Shown: positions 36,788 to 45,897, numbered from the stretch's first letter. The stretch: 64,000 bases of DNA from Bacteroidota bacterium (GCA_018268085.1 JAFDXE010000005.1:102132-166131), one strand, 5' to 3'. Notes: generated from the sequence alone by a model not told the origin. Program-made: numbers and translations.

Positions 36788-38629
36788 ATGTGTGGTATAG
36801 CCGGCTCCATAAATTTTAAACTCGCTTATAATACCATCAACACGGTAATGCATCATCGCGGCCCCGATGAACAGGGTTCGTTTACGCACGACAATGTTGA
36901 CATGTATCATCTCCGTCTTTCCATCATGGATATTGGAGGCGGAAGGCAACCCATGCACCTCGGCAACCGGTACAGTATTATCTTCAATGGTGAAATTTAT
37001 AACCATGCATCCGTAAGAAAACAATTTGGATTAACAGGCCATACCCATTCAGATACAGAAACACTATTACTGTTGTATGAAAAACTGGGCGAGGATTTTT
37101 TACAATACCTGGATGGCATGTTTGTTTTTGCCATTTATGATGCAACAGAAAAAAAAATTTTTATTGCCCGCGATCGTGCCGGTAAAAAGCCCTTATATAT
37201 TTATAATGATCAGCAGAAAATTGTTTTTGCAAGCGAACTCAACTGTTTGAAACATTTGTTGCCGCTGGAAATGAACCAGGATAATTTTTATCATTATATG
37301 CGGCTGGGTGTTTTTTACAGGAAACTAACACCGTATAAAAATGTATCTGAGGTTACGGCAGGAACATCACTTGCGATTGATTGCAGCAGTTTAACGATAA
37401 CAGAAAAACGCTGGTGGAATATCCATCCGTTTTACCTGAAGCAGCACAATGATTCTTTACAAACTGCTGTTGAAAAAACAGATTTTATGCTGCAACAGGC
37501 TGTGCAGCGGAGAATAGAATCGAGCGACCTTGAAGTAGGGTGTTTCTTGAGTGGAGGTATTGATAGCGGACTGACTACCGCAATTGCCAGCACATTCAAC
37601 AGTAAATTAAAAACATTCACTGTTTCTTTTGCCGGGGAATATGATGAAGCACCCCTTGCAAAACTGGTTGCCGATAAATACAAAACAGATCATACGGAAA
37701 TACGTATTTCATTCGATAACCTGCGCAATGATGTTGAAAATATTCTATGCAATTATGGTGAACCGTTCTTCGACAGCTCAGCCATCCCATCTTTTTATGT
37801 AAGCAAAGAAGCGAGGAAACATGTAACGGTAATTTTAAACGGAGATGGTGCCGATGAATTGTTTGGCGGTTACCGCAGGTACGTTCCATTTTCAAAATAT
37901 GATTTCTTCACAGGTAATGCATTGGTGAAAACACCGGCGGCACTTCTTAAAAAACTGATGCCGGTTTCGGCAGATAAAAAGTCGACGTATAATTTTTTAT
38001 ACAGGCTGGTATCGCTGGCTTCAAAGTCTAACCTGGAAATTTATTTATCAGCCGGACTCGATATTATAGAAGACTACGAACGATACATCATTCAGCCTTC
38101 CTTCGATTATCTTGAACAAATGCGGGCCGACTTCAACAACATTGCACAGGCCCCGTTATCCGGATTGAAAAAAATAATGAACATGGATTTTGATACCAAT
38201 CTTTTCAGCGACCTGCTGGTTAAGATGGATATTGCTACCATGGCCAATTCACTCGAAGGAAGAAGCCCGTTCCTGTGTAAAGAACTACTGGAATACGCCC
38301 CCAGTTTACCAGATTCCTTAAAGGTAAACGGCAGTACCACCAAATACCTGCTGCGCAACCTGGCAAAAAAATATCTGCCTGAAACATTGATACATCAACC
38401 CAAACGCGGTTTCGAAATACCATTAAAAAGCTGGGTAGATAACCAGTTGCAGGATATGATCCGCGACTATATCACTTCTTCGTCTGCACTTAACCGTAAT
38501 TTTGTTCAGTATGCGTTTACTGAAAAATTACTCAACAAAAAAATAAACGTACCGGCAGAAAAGCGGGCAAAAATATTATGGACAATTTTCTGCATGGAAG
38601 TATGGTACAAAAAAGTTTACCTTGGCTAA
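36788..38629 (+). CDS. asnB: Asparagine-synthase-type amidotransferase, copy 3
   Basis: About 613 residues from MCGIAGS at 36788; the frame reaches 36692 but the extension would hide Cys2. The glutaminase domain has MHHRGPDEQGSF, FNGEIYNH and SDTETLL. The synthetase half has FLSGGIDSGLTT (about residue 255) and ILNGDGADELFGGYRRY. The glutaminase domain is shorter than in copies 1 and 2. It is followed after nine bases by a GT4 gene. As with the other copies, amidation of an acidic sugar is the likely role. Confidence 0.87.
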   Translation: MCGIAGSINFKLAYNTINTVMHHRGPDEQGSFTHDNVDMYHLRLSIMDIGGGRQPMHLGNRYSIIFNGEIYNHASVRKQFGLTGHTHSDTETLLLLYEKLGEDFLQYLDGMFVFAIYDATEKKIFIARDRAGKKPLYIYNDQQKIVFASELNCLKHLLPLEMNQDNFYHYMRLGVFYRKLTPYKNVSEVTAGTSLAIDCSSLTITEKRWWNIHPFYLKQHNDSLQTAVEKTDFMLQQAVQRRIESSDLEVGCFLSGGIDSGLTTAIASTFNSKLKTFTVSFAGEYDEAPLAKLVADKYKTDHTEIRISFDNLRNDVENILCNYGEPFFDSSAIPSFYVSKEARKHVTVILNGDGADELFGGYRRYVPFSKYDFFTGNALVKTPAALLKKLMPVSADKKSTYNFLYRLVSLASKSNLEIYLSAGLDIIEDYERYIIQPSFDYLEQMRADFNNIAQAPLSGLKKIMNMDFDTNLFSDLLVKMDIATMANSLEGRSPFLCKELLEYAPSLPDSLKVNGSTTKYLLRNLAKKYLPETLIHQPKRGFEIPLKSWVDNQLQDMIRDYITSSSALNRNFVQYAFTEKLLNKKINVPAEKRAKILWTIFCMEVWYKKVYLG

Positions 38630-38638
38630 TTACGCTGC

Positions 38639-39751
38639 ATGATGAAAACTCTGGCCATTATCGAAAATAATATTCTTGCTACCAATACCATCCGGTATAA
38701 ACTCACCCGTACACTGGTTGATAAGGGTTATACCGTGTATATTCTTACAACAGGTACACCCGAAACATTGCAACTGGCAAAAGACAGGGGGTTCAACATC
38801 ATTGATGTAAAAAGCAGCAATAAAAATCCGCTGGATATTTTACGGTATGTAAATAACCTGCGAAAAGCATTAAAAGCGGTAAAGGCAGATGCCTGTTTAA
38901 CATTTACCATTCGTCCTGCAATATGGGGGAACCTTGTAACAAGAGGATTGCATATTGCTACCATTACCAATATTACCGGTATAGGGCCATTGTTTGCAAG
39001 TGACAGCATTATTTATCGTTCCGCAAGAACCCTGTACAGGTTTGTACTCAAAAAAACAGCGAAGATTTTTTTTCAGAACAACGATGATATGCAACTATTC
39101 CTCGATAATAATTTCATTGATCCGGCCAAAGCAGCACGTATTCCGGGTTCGGGAATAGATCATGAGTTCTTTAAACCTATACCTATTTCCAGGGAGGAAA
39201 AAGGCTTTTCATTTTTGTTCATCAGCAGGCTGGTAAAAGATAAGGGCATCATAGAATATGTGGAAGCCGCACGCATGCTTAAAAAGGAAATGCCACAACT
39301 CACATTTGAGATCGTAGGACCGATGTGGTTGCAAAACCTGAAAGAAAATACAGTAACGAAAGAGGAACTTGATCGCTGGATAAAAGAAGGCGTGGTAAAT
39401 TACCTGGGTGAAACAACAGACGTGAGACCGTTTATCGCTACCGCTAATTGTATTGTGTTGCCTTCTTACCGGGAAGGAACCAGTAATGTACTGCTGGAAG
39501 CATCCAGTATGGAAAGGCCCTGCATCACCTGCAATGTTACCGGCTGCCGGGAAATTGTAGATGACGGAGAAACAGGGTTCTTATGCGAAGTACGCAATAG
39601 TAGAGACCTGGCGGAAAAAATGAAGAAGATGTGCTTGCTGTCGCCCGCAAAAAGAGAAGAAATGGGAAAGAAGGCGAGGGAAAAAGTGATGCGTGAATAC
39701 GACAAACAAATTGTAATTAATGCCTATTTGCAGGCATTGGAAAAATTATAG
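38639..39751 (+). CDS. Glycosyltransferase family 4 protein (PglA-like)
   Basis: A 370-residue GT-B enzyme; ATG 38639 or 38642 could be used. LAIIENNILATNTIRYKLTRTL is the N-terminal strand-loop, ITNITGIGPLFASDS and IFFQNNDDMQLFLD are the acceptor-domain features, and FLFISRLVKDKGIIEYVEAARML with VLPSYREGTSNVLLEASSMERPCITCNVTGCREIV the donor domain. The EGTSNVLLEA loop and GCREIVDDG resemble PglA (GalNAc transferase to diNAcBac-PP-lipid) and WbpY-type enzymes. Its place upstream of PglD-, PglE- and PglC-like genes suggests that it adds the second sugar. The acceptor is unproven. Confidence 0.87.
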   Translation: MMKTLAIIENNILATNTIRYKLTRTLVDKGYTVYILTTGTPETLQLAKDRGFNIIDVKSSNKNPLDILRYVNNLRKALKAVKADACLTFTIRPAIWGNLVTRGLHIATITNITGIGPLFASDSIIYRSARTLYRFVLKKTAKIFFQNNDDMQLFLDNNFIDPAKAARIPGSGIDHEFFKPIPISREEKGFSFLFISRLVKDKGIIEYVEAARMLKKEMPQLTFEIVGPMWLQNLKENTVTKEELDRWIKEGVVNYLGETTDVRPFIATANCIVLPSYREGTSNVLLEASSMERPCITCNVTGCREIVDDGETGFLCEVRNSRDLAEKMKKMCLLSPAKREEMGKKAREKVMREYDKQIVINAYLQALEKL

Positions 39752-39842
39752 GATACATTATAGTAATTTCGCAGCAGATTTTTCAGGCAGATAGTGTTAT
39801 TCTTTACCTGTTGCCGAAACTGAACCTGCAAACATTCATTTT

Positions 39843-40466
39843 ATGATCCTGATAGGTTACTCCGGTCATGCTTTTGTAGTGTACGGCATTTTACGTGCCG
39901 CCGGTAAAACCGTTACGGGGTATTGCGATTTTGAAGCGAAGGCAAACAACCCGTTTAACCTCGCTTACTTCGGGAATGAAATTTCCCCGGAAGCAACAGA
40001 AAAAATAATGCAACAGGATTTTTTCATTTCGGTAGGCGATAATGCCATCCGCAAAAAAGTATTTCGTCATTTTGAGGCAATACAACGGTATCCTGTAAAT
40101 GCAGTTCATCCCTCGGCCATCATTGATGAATCCGCTCAGTTGGGTAAGTATGGAATGATGATCAGTGCGGCGGTTTGTATCAATCCCCTGGCTATTATCG
40201 GGAACGGAACGATCTGCAACACCGGTTGCATCATAGAACACGAATGTAAAATCGGAGAATTTGCTCACATTGCACCGGGCGCTGTATTATGCGGCAATGT
40301 ACAAATTGGTGATGGAGCGTATGTAGGCGCCGGTGCCGTTATCAGGCAGGGAATAAGCGTTGGGAAAAATGCGATGATTGGTGCAGGTGCTGTTGTGGTT
40401 AAGCATGTGGGAGATAATGAAACCGTGGTGGGAAACCCGTCGAGGATCATGAACAGGAGTGTGTAA
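39843..40466 (+). CDS. NeuD/PglD-like sugar O/N-acyltransferase
   Basis: A 207-residue protein. The N-terminal nucleotide-sugar-binding half is ILIGYSGHAFVVYGILRAAG followed by ISVGDNAIRKKVFRHF; the C-terminal half is a left-handed beta helix (VCINPLAIIGNGTICNTGC, IIEHECKIGEFAHIAPGAVLCG, GVVKHVGDNETVVGNPSR). PglD acetylates the 4-amino group of UDP-4-amino-4,6-dideoxy-GlcNAc with a catalytic His in the E-H-(E/D) segment, present here as EHE. A PglE/LegC-like aminotransferase and a PglC-like transferase lie within 3 kb. Confidence 0.87.
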   Translation: MILIGYSGHAFVVYGILRAAGKTVTGYCDFEAKANNPFNLAYFGNEISPEATEKIMQQDFFISVGDNAIRKKVFRHFEAIQRYPVNAVHPSAIIDESAQLGKYGMMISAAVCINPLAIIGNGTICNTGCIIEHECKIGEFAHIAPGAVLCGNVQIGDGAYVGAGAVIRQGISVGKNAMIGAGAVVVKHVGDNETVVGNPSRIMNRSV

Positions 40467-40547
40467 GAGCCTATAATAACTGTAATGCACATCCGAAATT
40501 AAGACGATATTAATCTGGTTTACTAAAAATTTAAAACAAAGAAAAAC

Positions 40548-41519
40548 ATGAAGGTATTGGTTACAGGAGCTGCTGGGTATATAGGTTCCGTACTGGTGCG
40601 CCAGTTGCTGAACAAAGGATTTTCTGTAAGAGGTTTTGATAGCCTGAAGTTTGGAGGTGATTCATTGTATGATGTAATGCTGCACCCGAATTTTGAATTT
40701 GTAAAAGGCGACATACGGGATGCTGCAGATGTACAATCAGCACTACCGGGAATTGATGCCATTGCACACCTGGCCGCAATTGTAGGCGATCCTGCCTGCA
40801 AGAAATACAGCGAAGAAGCTACCGAAACCAACTGGAGCGCCAGCGTTGCTTTATTTGAAGCTGCAGAAAAAGCAGGGGTAAAACGTTTTGTATTTGCCAG
40901 CACCTGCAGCAATTATGGCAAGATGCCCGATCCGGATTCCTTCGTTACTGAAACATCCGAACTCAGGCCTGTTTCGTTGTATGCAGAACTTAAAGTGAAG
41001 TTTGAAAAATATCTGCTCGAAGAAAGGAAAGATGCCCGCATGTGCAGCACTGCTTTGCGATTCAGCACCGTGTATGGTTTCTCACCTCGTATCCGTTTCG
41101 ATCTTACCGTAAACGAATTTACCCGTAACGCAACCATTAATGGCGAACAGGAAATATGGGGCGCACAATTCTGGAGACCCTACTGCCATGTAGACGACCT
41201 GGCTCGTTCTGTTGTACTGGTATTGGAAAGTCCGGAAGAAAAAGTAAAAGCTAACGTTTTTAATGTAGGAACAACAGAAGAAAATTATAACAAGGGAATG
41301 ATCATCTCCGAAGTATGCAAAGTTGTGCCTAATGTAAAAGTGAATTATGTAGAAATGAATGAAGATCCGAGAGACTACCGGGTGAATTTCGACAAGATTA
41401 AAAACACCCTCGGCTATACCATTACCAAAAGAGTGCCCGACGGGGTGAATGAAATTTATACATTGCTGAAAACAGGCATTGTTACAGACGCTTTTGCGGC
41501 TAAGTTCAGGAACAGCTAG
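40548..41519 (+). CDS. NAD-dependent epimerase/dehydratase (extended SDR)
   Basis: A 323-residue Rossmann enzyme. MKVLVTGAAGYIGSVLVRQLL is the NAD motif, and GIDAIAHLAAIVGDPAC and STCSNYGK precede the catalytic SLYAELK (YxxxK). RPYCHVDDLARSVVLVLE and NVGTTEENYNKG are the C-terminal sugar-binding parts. The family includes 4-epimerases, 4,6-dehydratases and reductases, and the sequence does not settle which. It is too short for PglF. It precedes a terminator and a separate promoter for the next gene, so it ends a transcription unit. Confidence 0.85.
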   Translation: MKVLVTGAAGYIGSVLVRQLLNKGFSVRGFDSLKFGGDSLYDVMLHPNFEFVKGDIRDAADVQSALPGIDAIAHLAAIVGDPACKKYSEEATETNWSASVALFEAAEKAGVKRFVFASTCSNYGKMPDPDSFVTETSELRPVSLYAELKVKFEKYLLEERKDARMCSTALRFSTVYGFSPRIRFDLTVNEFTRNATINGEQEIWGAQFWRPYCHVDDLARSVVLVLESPEEKVKANVFNVGTTEENYNKGMIISEVCKVVPNVKVNYVEMNEDPRDYRVNFDKIKNTLGYTITKRVPDGVNEIYTLLKTGIVTDAFAAKFRNS

Positions 41520-41566
41520 GTAATACCGGTTGTTTAAAATGCCATTACAGTTTCAATGAAAAACAG

Positions 41567-41596
41567 AAAGCGCAGCGTATGCGCTTTTTTCTTTTT
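41567..41596 (+). terminator. Rho-independent terminator after the SDR gene
   Basis: AAAGCGCA pairs with TGCGCTTT across five bases and is followed by TTTCTTTTT. It isolates the SDR gene from the aminotransferase downstream. Confidence 0.85.
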
Positions 41597-41645
41597 AGCC
41601 TTACGCTTCCGCTGCTTTCAGAAAATCAGATCATTCATTTTTAAC

Positions 41646-41653
41646 TACATTTG
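41646..41653 (+). promoter_or_regulatory. Promoter -7 box for the LegC/PglE-like gene
   Basis: TACATTTG matches TAnnTTTG exactly. Transcription would begin near 41660, which rules out the upstream codon at 41651 and supports translation from the ATG at 41672 with a leader of about 12 bases. Confidence 0.6.
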
Positions 41654-41671
41654 CAACGAAAAATTATAGCT

Positions 41672-42802
41672 ATGCTTTTATTATCTGGTCCTAATATGTG
41701 TGGCAATGAATGGAAGTACGTAAAAGATTGTCTTGATACAGGTTGGGTGAGCAGTGTTGGTAGTTATGTTGACCAGTTTGAAAAAATGACTGCTGAATTT
41801 GCCGGAACAAAATATGCCGTTGCCACGAGCAGCGGAACAACCGCACTTCATATTTGCCTGGTGATGTTGGGCGTAAACGCCGATGATTATGTAATTACAC
41901 CCAATGTAACATTTATCGCTACCTGCAATGCTATAAAATACACGGGCGCCAACCCGGTTTTCATTGATACAGATGAAAGAAACTGGCAGATGGATCTCGA
42001 TCTCCTGCAATCATTCCTGGAAAATGAAACGGAACAACGCAACAATCAATGTTATCATAAAAAAGACAATAAGCGAATTCCTGTAATCATGCCGGTGCAT
42101 GTGTTGGGGAATATCTGTGATATGGACAGGCTCATGGCCATTGCTTCAAAACATAACTTAATTGTGGTAGAAGATTCAACAGAGGCGCTGGGTAGTTATT
42201 ATAAAGGAAAACATGTCGGTAGTTTCGGACTGATGGGCACTTTCAGTTATAATGGCAACAAGATCATTACAACTGGCGGTGGCGGAATGATTGTAACCAA
42301 CGATGAAGTGCTGGCTAAAAAAGCCAAACACTTAACCACGCAGGCGAAGAGCGATCCGTTTGAATATATTCATGATGAAATTGGTTATAACTACCGCCTG
42401 GTAAATGTAGCCGCTGCCATGGGTGTTGCCCAGATGGAACTACTACCGGGCTTCCTTACACGCAAAAAGGAGATCATTGCATTTTATAAAAATGAGCTGG
42501 CGAATACAGGCGATATAGAATTCCAGGAAGTAAGTGAAGACGTACATCCAAACTGGTGGCTGCCTACCATTAAAACAACCAAACAAAGAGAAGTATTGAA
42601 AGTGCTGAATGATCATAAAATGCAAAGCCGCCCTTTCTGGGTTCCGATGAACCAGCTTCCTATGTTTACTGGGAATATTTACTACAACAAAACAGACCGG
42701 TCTGATTTTGTATATAAACACTGTTTGAGCATACCTTGTTCAACCTACATCACCGATGCAGAAATGAAAGGAGTAACAGATATGATCAAAACTGTTTATT
42801 GA
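41672..42802 (+). CDS. LegC/PglE-like DegT-family sugar aminotransferase
   Basis: About 376 residues. LLSGPNMCGNEWKYVKDCLDTGWVSSVG and AVATSSGTTALHICL are typical of LegC, which aminates UDP-4-keto-6-deoxy-HexNAc sugars. VTPNVTFIATCNA and VIMPVHVLGNICDMDRLM follow, and VVEDSTEALGSYY and FSYNGNKIITTGGGGM hold the PLP Asp and Lys. The enzyme most likely supplies the 4-amino sugar acetylated by the PglD-like protein and loaded by the PglC-like transferase. The 4,6-dehydratase (PglF/LegB type) that should precede it is not in the window. Confidence 0.87.
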   Translation: MLLLSGPNMCGNEWKYVKDCLDTGWVSSVGSYVDQFEKMTAEFAGTKYAVATSSGTTALHICLVMLGVNADDYVITPNVTFIATCNAIKYTGANPVFIDTDERNWQMDLDLLQSFLENETEQRNNQCYHKKDNKRIPVIMPVHVLGNICDMDRLMAIASKHNLIVVEDSTEALGSYYKGKHVGSFGLMGTFSYNGNKIITTGGGGMIVTNDEVLAKKAKHLTTQAKSDPFEYIHDEIGYNYRLVNVAAAMGVAQMELLPGFLTRKKEIIAFYKNELANTGDIEFQEVSEDVHPNWWLPTIKTTKQREVLKVLNDHKMQSRPFWVPMNQLPMFTGNIYYNKTDRSDFVYKHCLSIPCSTYITDAEMKGVTDMIKTVY

Positions 42803-42859
42803 TTTAATATTGAAGGAGCAGGACCATTAACGGTAGTAATTGCCGACTTTAATCCTAAT

Positions 42860-43522
42860 ATGTACAAACTTTTAAAACGCCTTATCGATATCATACTTTC
42901 ATTGCTGGCACTGGTGCTGTTGTTGCCGGTGTTTATACCCTGCATTATCATTTTATTATTTACCGGAGAGCATGAAGTATTTTATTTTCAGAAAAGAATT
43001 GGTTACCGGAATCAGCCATTTTATATCTGGAAATTTGCCACGATGCTGAAGAATAGTCCGAATATGGGAACCGGCGCCTTCACACTCCGCAACGATCCAC
43101 GGGTAACGGCATTTGGAAAATTTTTACGGATCAGTAAGATCAATGAGTTGCCGCAGATCATTAATGTATTAAAAGGAGATATGAGCATTGTTGGCCCCCG
43201 TCCGCTGATGGATGTGAGTTTTAATTTATACAGTGATGAAGTGAAGGCTCGTATTTATGAATCAAAGCCAGGCATCACCGGTATCGGCTCACTTATTTTC
43301 AGGGATGAAGAAAAGATTCTGTCGAATGCAAAAGATCCAAAGCAAATGTATGCCGACATTCATCCGTATAAGGGAGCATTAGAGATCTGGTACAGGAAAC
43401 ATGCATCTTTGTACACAGATAGTATGATTATTTTTTTAACTGCATGGTGTATCGTATTTCCATCAACTCATCTTCCACAAAAAGTTTTCAGCAACCTTCC
43501 GGCTCGCCCATCGTGGGCCTGA
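42860..43522 (+). CDS. PglC/WbaP-type initiating sugar phosphate transferase
   Basis: A 220-residue monotopic phosphoglycosyl transferase. One N-terminal re-entrant helix (LIDIILSLLALVLLLPVFIP) is followed by FYFQKRIGYRNQPFYIWKFATM, TLRNDPRVTAFGKFLR and IINVLKGDMSIVGPRPLM. It would attach the first sugar-1-phosphate to undecaprenyl phosphate. The catalytic Asp-Glu pair of the family (LDELPQ) reads INELPQ here, so the Asp is Asn. The short length and lack of a large N-terminal domain fit PglC, as do the PglD- and PglE-like neighbours. Confidence 0.88.
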   Translation: MYKLLKRLIDIILSLLALVLLLPVFIPCIIILLFTGEHEVFYFQKRIGYRNQPFYIWKFATMLKNSPNMGTGAFTLRNDPRVTAFGKFLRISKINELPQIINVLKGDMSIVGPRPLMDVSFNLYSDEVKARIYESKPGITGIGSLIFRDEEKILSNAKDPKQMYADIHPYKGALEIWYRKHASLYTDSMIIFLTAWCIVFPSTHLPQKVFSNLPARPSWA

Positions 43523-43556
43523 ATTGTATAATTCCTGATTAGTATTTTGCTGTAAC

Positions 43557-43566
43557 TGTTAAACAA
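43557..43566. promoter_or_regulatory. Possible CarH-like operator half-site upstream of merR
   Basis: TGTTAAACAA, about 45 bases upstream of the MerR start codon, contains GTTAAACAA, identical to the right arm of the long palindrome at 44535-44571. It suggests autoregulation. Confidence 0.4.
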
Positions 43567-43608
43567 TTTATCACCGGAATTGTTATCTTGTTCCAATAAA
43601 CAACCGGC

Positions 43609-44490
43609 ATGGATCAGTTTACGATAAAAGACCTTGAAAATTTATCCGGCATCAAGGCCCACACATTAAGAATATGGGAGCAAAGGTACAACCTGCTGAA
43701 ACCAAACCGAACGTTTACGAATATACGCTACTACAGTAACGAGGAACTTAAGAAAGTACTCAACATTGCCCTGCTGAATAAATTTGGCTTTAAGATCTCT
43801 CATATTGATAAGATGAGCCAGGCACAGATCAACGACAAAATTCTTTCATTAACCCAGCCGGATGCACAGGAAATGCGACTGGTAAATGAACTGATCAAAC
43901 ACATGATCGATGTGGATATGCCGGCTTTTGAAAATGTGCTTTCCAATTTCATACTTGTAAGAGGAATCGAGAGAACCATAACGCAACTTATTTTTCCTTT
44001 TATGGATAAAATAGGCGTGTTGTGGCAAACCAACCATATCAACCCGGCACAGGAACATCTTGTTTCCAATATCATCCGCCAAAAACTAATTGTAGGTATT
44101 GAGTCTGCAAATACTATCGCCCGCAAAAAGAAAACCGTTCTCCTGTTCTTACCCGAAGGCGAACACCATGAACTTGGATTATTATTTATTAATTTCCTGC
44201 TGAAAACCCATGGTACCAATGTAATTTACCTTGGAAGTGACGTGCCGCTTAATGACGTTGAATACCTGGTGAACCTGAAAAAGCCCGATTATCTTTATAC
44301 GCACATCACCACTGTTGGCGCAGGTTTTAATATCGATAAATTCATTACAACGGCAACAAAAAAGTTCAGGAATACTCCCTTCCTTCTATCCGGCAGATTT
44401 ACTTCGGCTTACCAGAAAAAGCTACGCCCCCCATTTATTTTACTGAAAAGTTTTACCGAAGCCGTCGACTATATTTCACAATTGAAATAA
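43609..44490 (+). CDS. MerR family regulator with B12-binding domain (CarH/LitR-like)
   Basis: A 293-residue regulator. Residues 1-70 form a MerR helix-turn-helix (IKDLENLSGIKAHTLRIWEQRY with LLKPNRT and IRYYSNEEL). The C-terminal part has W-x9-EH (WQTNHINPAQEH, about residues 144-155), the adenosylcobalamin-contacting motif of CarH, and EHHELGLLF (ExHxxG), the B12 lower-ligand motif. CarH-type proteins repress carotenoid genes in the dark and release DNA when light breaks the Co-C bond. The neighbouring sigma factor, idi and CruF-like genes fit this role, with operator-like repeats at 43557 and 44535. Confidence 0.9.
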   Translation: MDQFTIKDLENLSGIKAHTLRIWEQRYNLLKPNRTFTNIRYYSNEELKKVLNIALLNKFGFKISHIDKMSQAQINDKILSLTQPDAQEMRLVNELIKHMIDVDMPAFENVLSNFILVRGIERTITQLIFPFMDKIGVLWQTNHINPAQEHLVSNIIRQKLIVGIESANTIARKKKTVLLFLPEGEHHELGLLFINFLLKTHGTNVIYLGSDVPLNDVEYLVNLKKPDYLYTHITTVGAGFNIDKFITTATKKFRNTPFLLSGRFTSAYQKKLRPPFILLKSFTEAVDYISQLK

Positions 44491-44534
44491 TACCGCTCAT
44501 CACTTTAACAGAATAATATTTTGTGGGCTCAGAT

Positions 44535-44571
44535 TTTTGTTTAATTTTATGCACATAAAAGTTAAACAAAA
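44535..44571 (+). promoter_or_regulatory. Long palindromic operator abutting the sigma factor start codon
   Basis: TTTTGTTTAA and TTAAACAAAA flank TTTTATG-CA-CATAAAA, making a nearly perfect 37-base palindrome with one extra G. Its last base is the A of the sigma-factor ATG. Such symmetry suits a MerR dimer or dimer pair and would cover the transcription and translation start. Binding by the CarH-like MerR is inferred from position. Confidence 0.65.
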
Positions 44572-45071
44572 TGTCAACCACTGAATTCAACGAATTGCTG
44601 GTTAGCAGCTCAGATTTCCTGAGGCCATTTGCCTTCACCCTTACGAGAGACAATGAGGCCGCTAAAGATCTGTTGCAGGAAACATTGTATAAAGCGCTGG
44701 CCAACAGGGATAAGTACAACGATGGTACCAATGTGAAAGCCTGGATGTACACCATCATGCGGAATATCTTCATTAATAACTACCGCCGGAAAAGCAGGCA
44801 TAAGGTAATTTTTGACGACAGTCCCAATGAATACCTGCTCGACAAAATGCAGTTGGCTGTTCCCAACATGGCCGAATCCAACATCCGGTTAAAGGAAGTA
44901 CAGTCATCGGTTCACCGGCTTCCCAATGTATTCCGCTATCCGTTCCAGATGTATTTTGATGGATATAAATACAATGAAATAGCTGATATGCTGAATGAAC
45001 CGCTTGGTACCATTAAAAGCCGCATTCATTTTGCCCGTAAGTTGCTGAAGGAGCAAGCTGTAAAAATGTAA
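44571..45071 (+). CDS. ECF-type RNA polymerase sigma factor
   Basis: A 166-residue sigma factor. Region 2 contains DLLQETLYKALANRDKY and WMYTIMRNIFINNYRRKSR (regions 2.2-2.4); region 4 contains YNEIADMLNEPLGTIKSRIHFARKLL (a helix-turn-helix). The MerR-ECF pair is the usual head of Bacteroidota carotenoid clusters, where the sigma factor drives crt genes under light control. No anti-sigma factor gene is adjacent. Its translation start overlaps the palindromic operator. Confidence 0.92.
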   Translation: MSTTEFNELLVSSSDFLRPFAFTLTRDNEAAKDLLQETLYKALANRDKYNDGTNVKAWMYTIMRNIFINNYRRKSRHKVIFDDSPNEYLLDKMQLAVPNMAESNIRLKEVQSSVHRLPNVFRYPFQMYFDGYKYNEIADMLNEPLGTIKSRIHFARKLLKEQAVKM

Positions 45072-45187
45072 ACAACTACAAGTTTGTAAGCATGTAGGAT
45101 ACTTATTTACAACTGAATCCATTCCTGTTTTAATAAAAGGTTGCCACCAAATGGATATTTTTACAGTGTATTTTTAAATTCCGCATA

Positions 45188-45706
45188 TTGTCAGAAGTTA
45201 TTCTCGTAAACGAACAGGATGTTGCCATTGGTACGATGGAAAAAATGGCGGCTCATCGTGAAGGATTGCTTCACCGGGCCTTCAGTATTTTCATATTCAA
45301 TTCGGCAGGTGAATTATTATTGCAACAGCGGTCTGGGGATAAATACCATAGTGCCGGTTTATGGACCAATACCTGTTGTAGCCACCCGGCTCCGGGAGAA
45401 GAAACGGCAACAGCCGCACACCGCCGCCTGGCAGAAGAGATGGGTTTTGATACCGAACTTACGCCGGCATTCAGTTTCACCTACAAATCAGTATTTGAAA
45501 ATGGCTTAACAGAACATGAATTTGATCATGTTTTTGTTGGAAGATATGAAGGGGGAATCCAGCCCAACGAACAGGAAGTACAACAGTATCGCTATATTTC
45601 TTTTGATGAAATCCGGGAACAAATTGCTCAACGCCCTGCTTTATTTACTTCCTGGTTTATCATTGCTTTGCCCCGTATTGAAGCATATATGAAAACACAT
45701 TTCTAA
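45188..45706 (+). CDS. idi: Isopentenyl-diphosphate delta-isomerase (type I)
   Basis: A 172-residue Nudix-fold enzyme. LLLQQRSGDKYHSAGLWTNTCCSHPAPGE includes the metal- and substrate-binding Cys (TNTCCSHP), and EEMGFDTEL is the Nudix-box equivalent. EHEFDHVFVG holds the E-x-E-type catalytic and metal residues. It converts IPP to DMAPP for isoprenoid and carotenoid synthesis. The first residue comes from TTG at 45188; no ATG lies before the conserved start. It sits in the CarH/sigma/carotenoid neighbourhood, although crtB and crtI are absent from the window. Confidence 0.93.
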   Translation: MSEVILVNEQDVAIGTMEKMAAHREGLLHRAFSIFIFNSAGELLLQQRSGDKYHSAGLWTNTCCSHPAPGEETATAAHRRLAEEMGFDTELTPAFSFTYKSVFENGLTEHEFDHVFVGRYEGGIQPNEQEVQQYRYISFDEIREQIAQRPALFTSWFIIALPRIEAYMKTHF

Positions 45707-45897
45707 AGACTGACTTACTGTTTCCGCACAAGCTACATGTCCACAGCTTCTGAATAAGAATGCATTTTTATATTCGGTAATCACGCTTAATTTTACTGCG
45801 AACATTAAATCCGGTAAGTATTAACGCTAATTCTATATCCAGGAACCAGGTTGCTACCATTATCGCCATTCTGCTGCACACAGCCAGCCTGGTTGGA

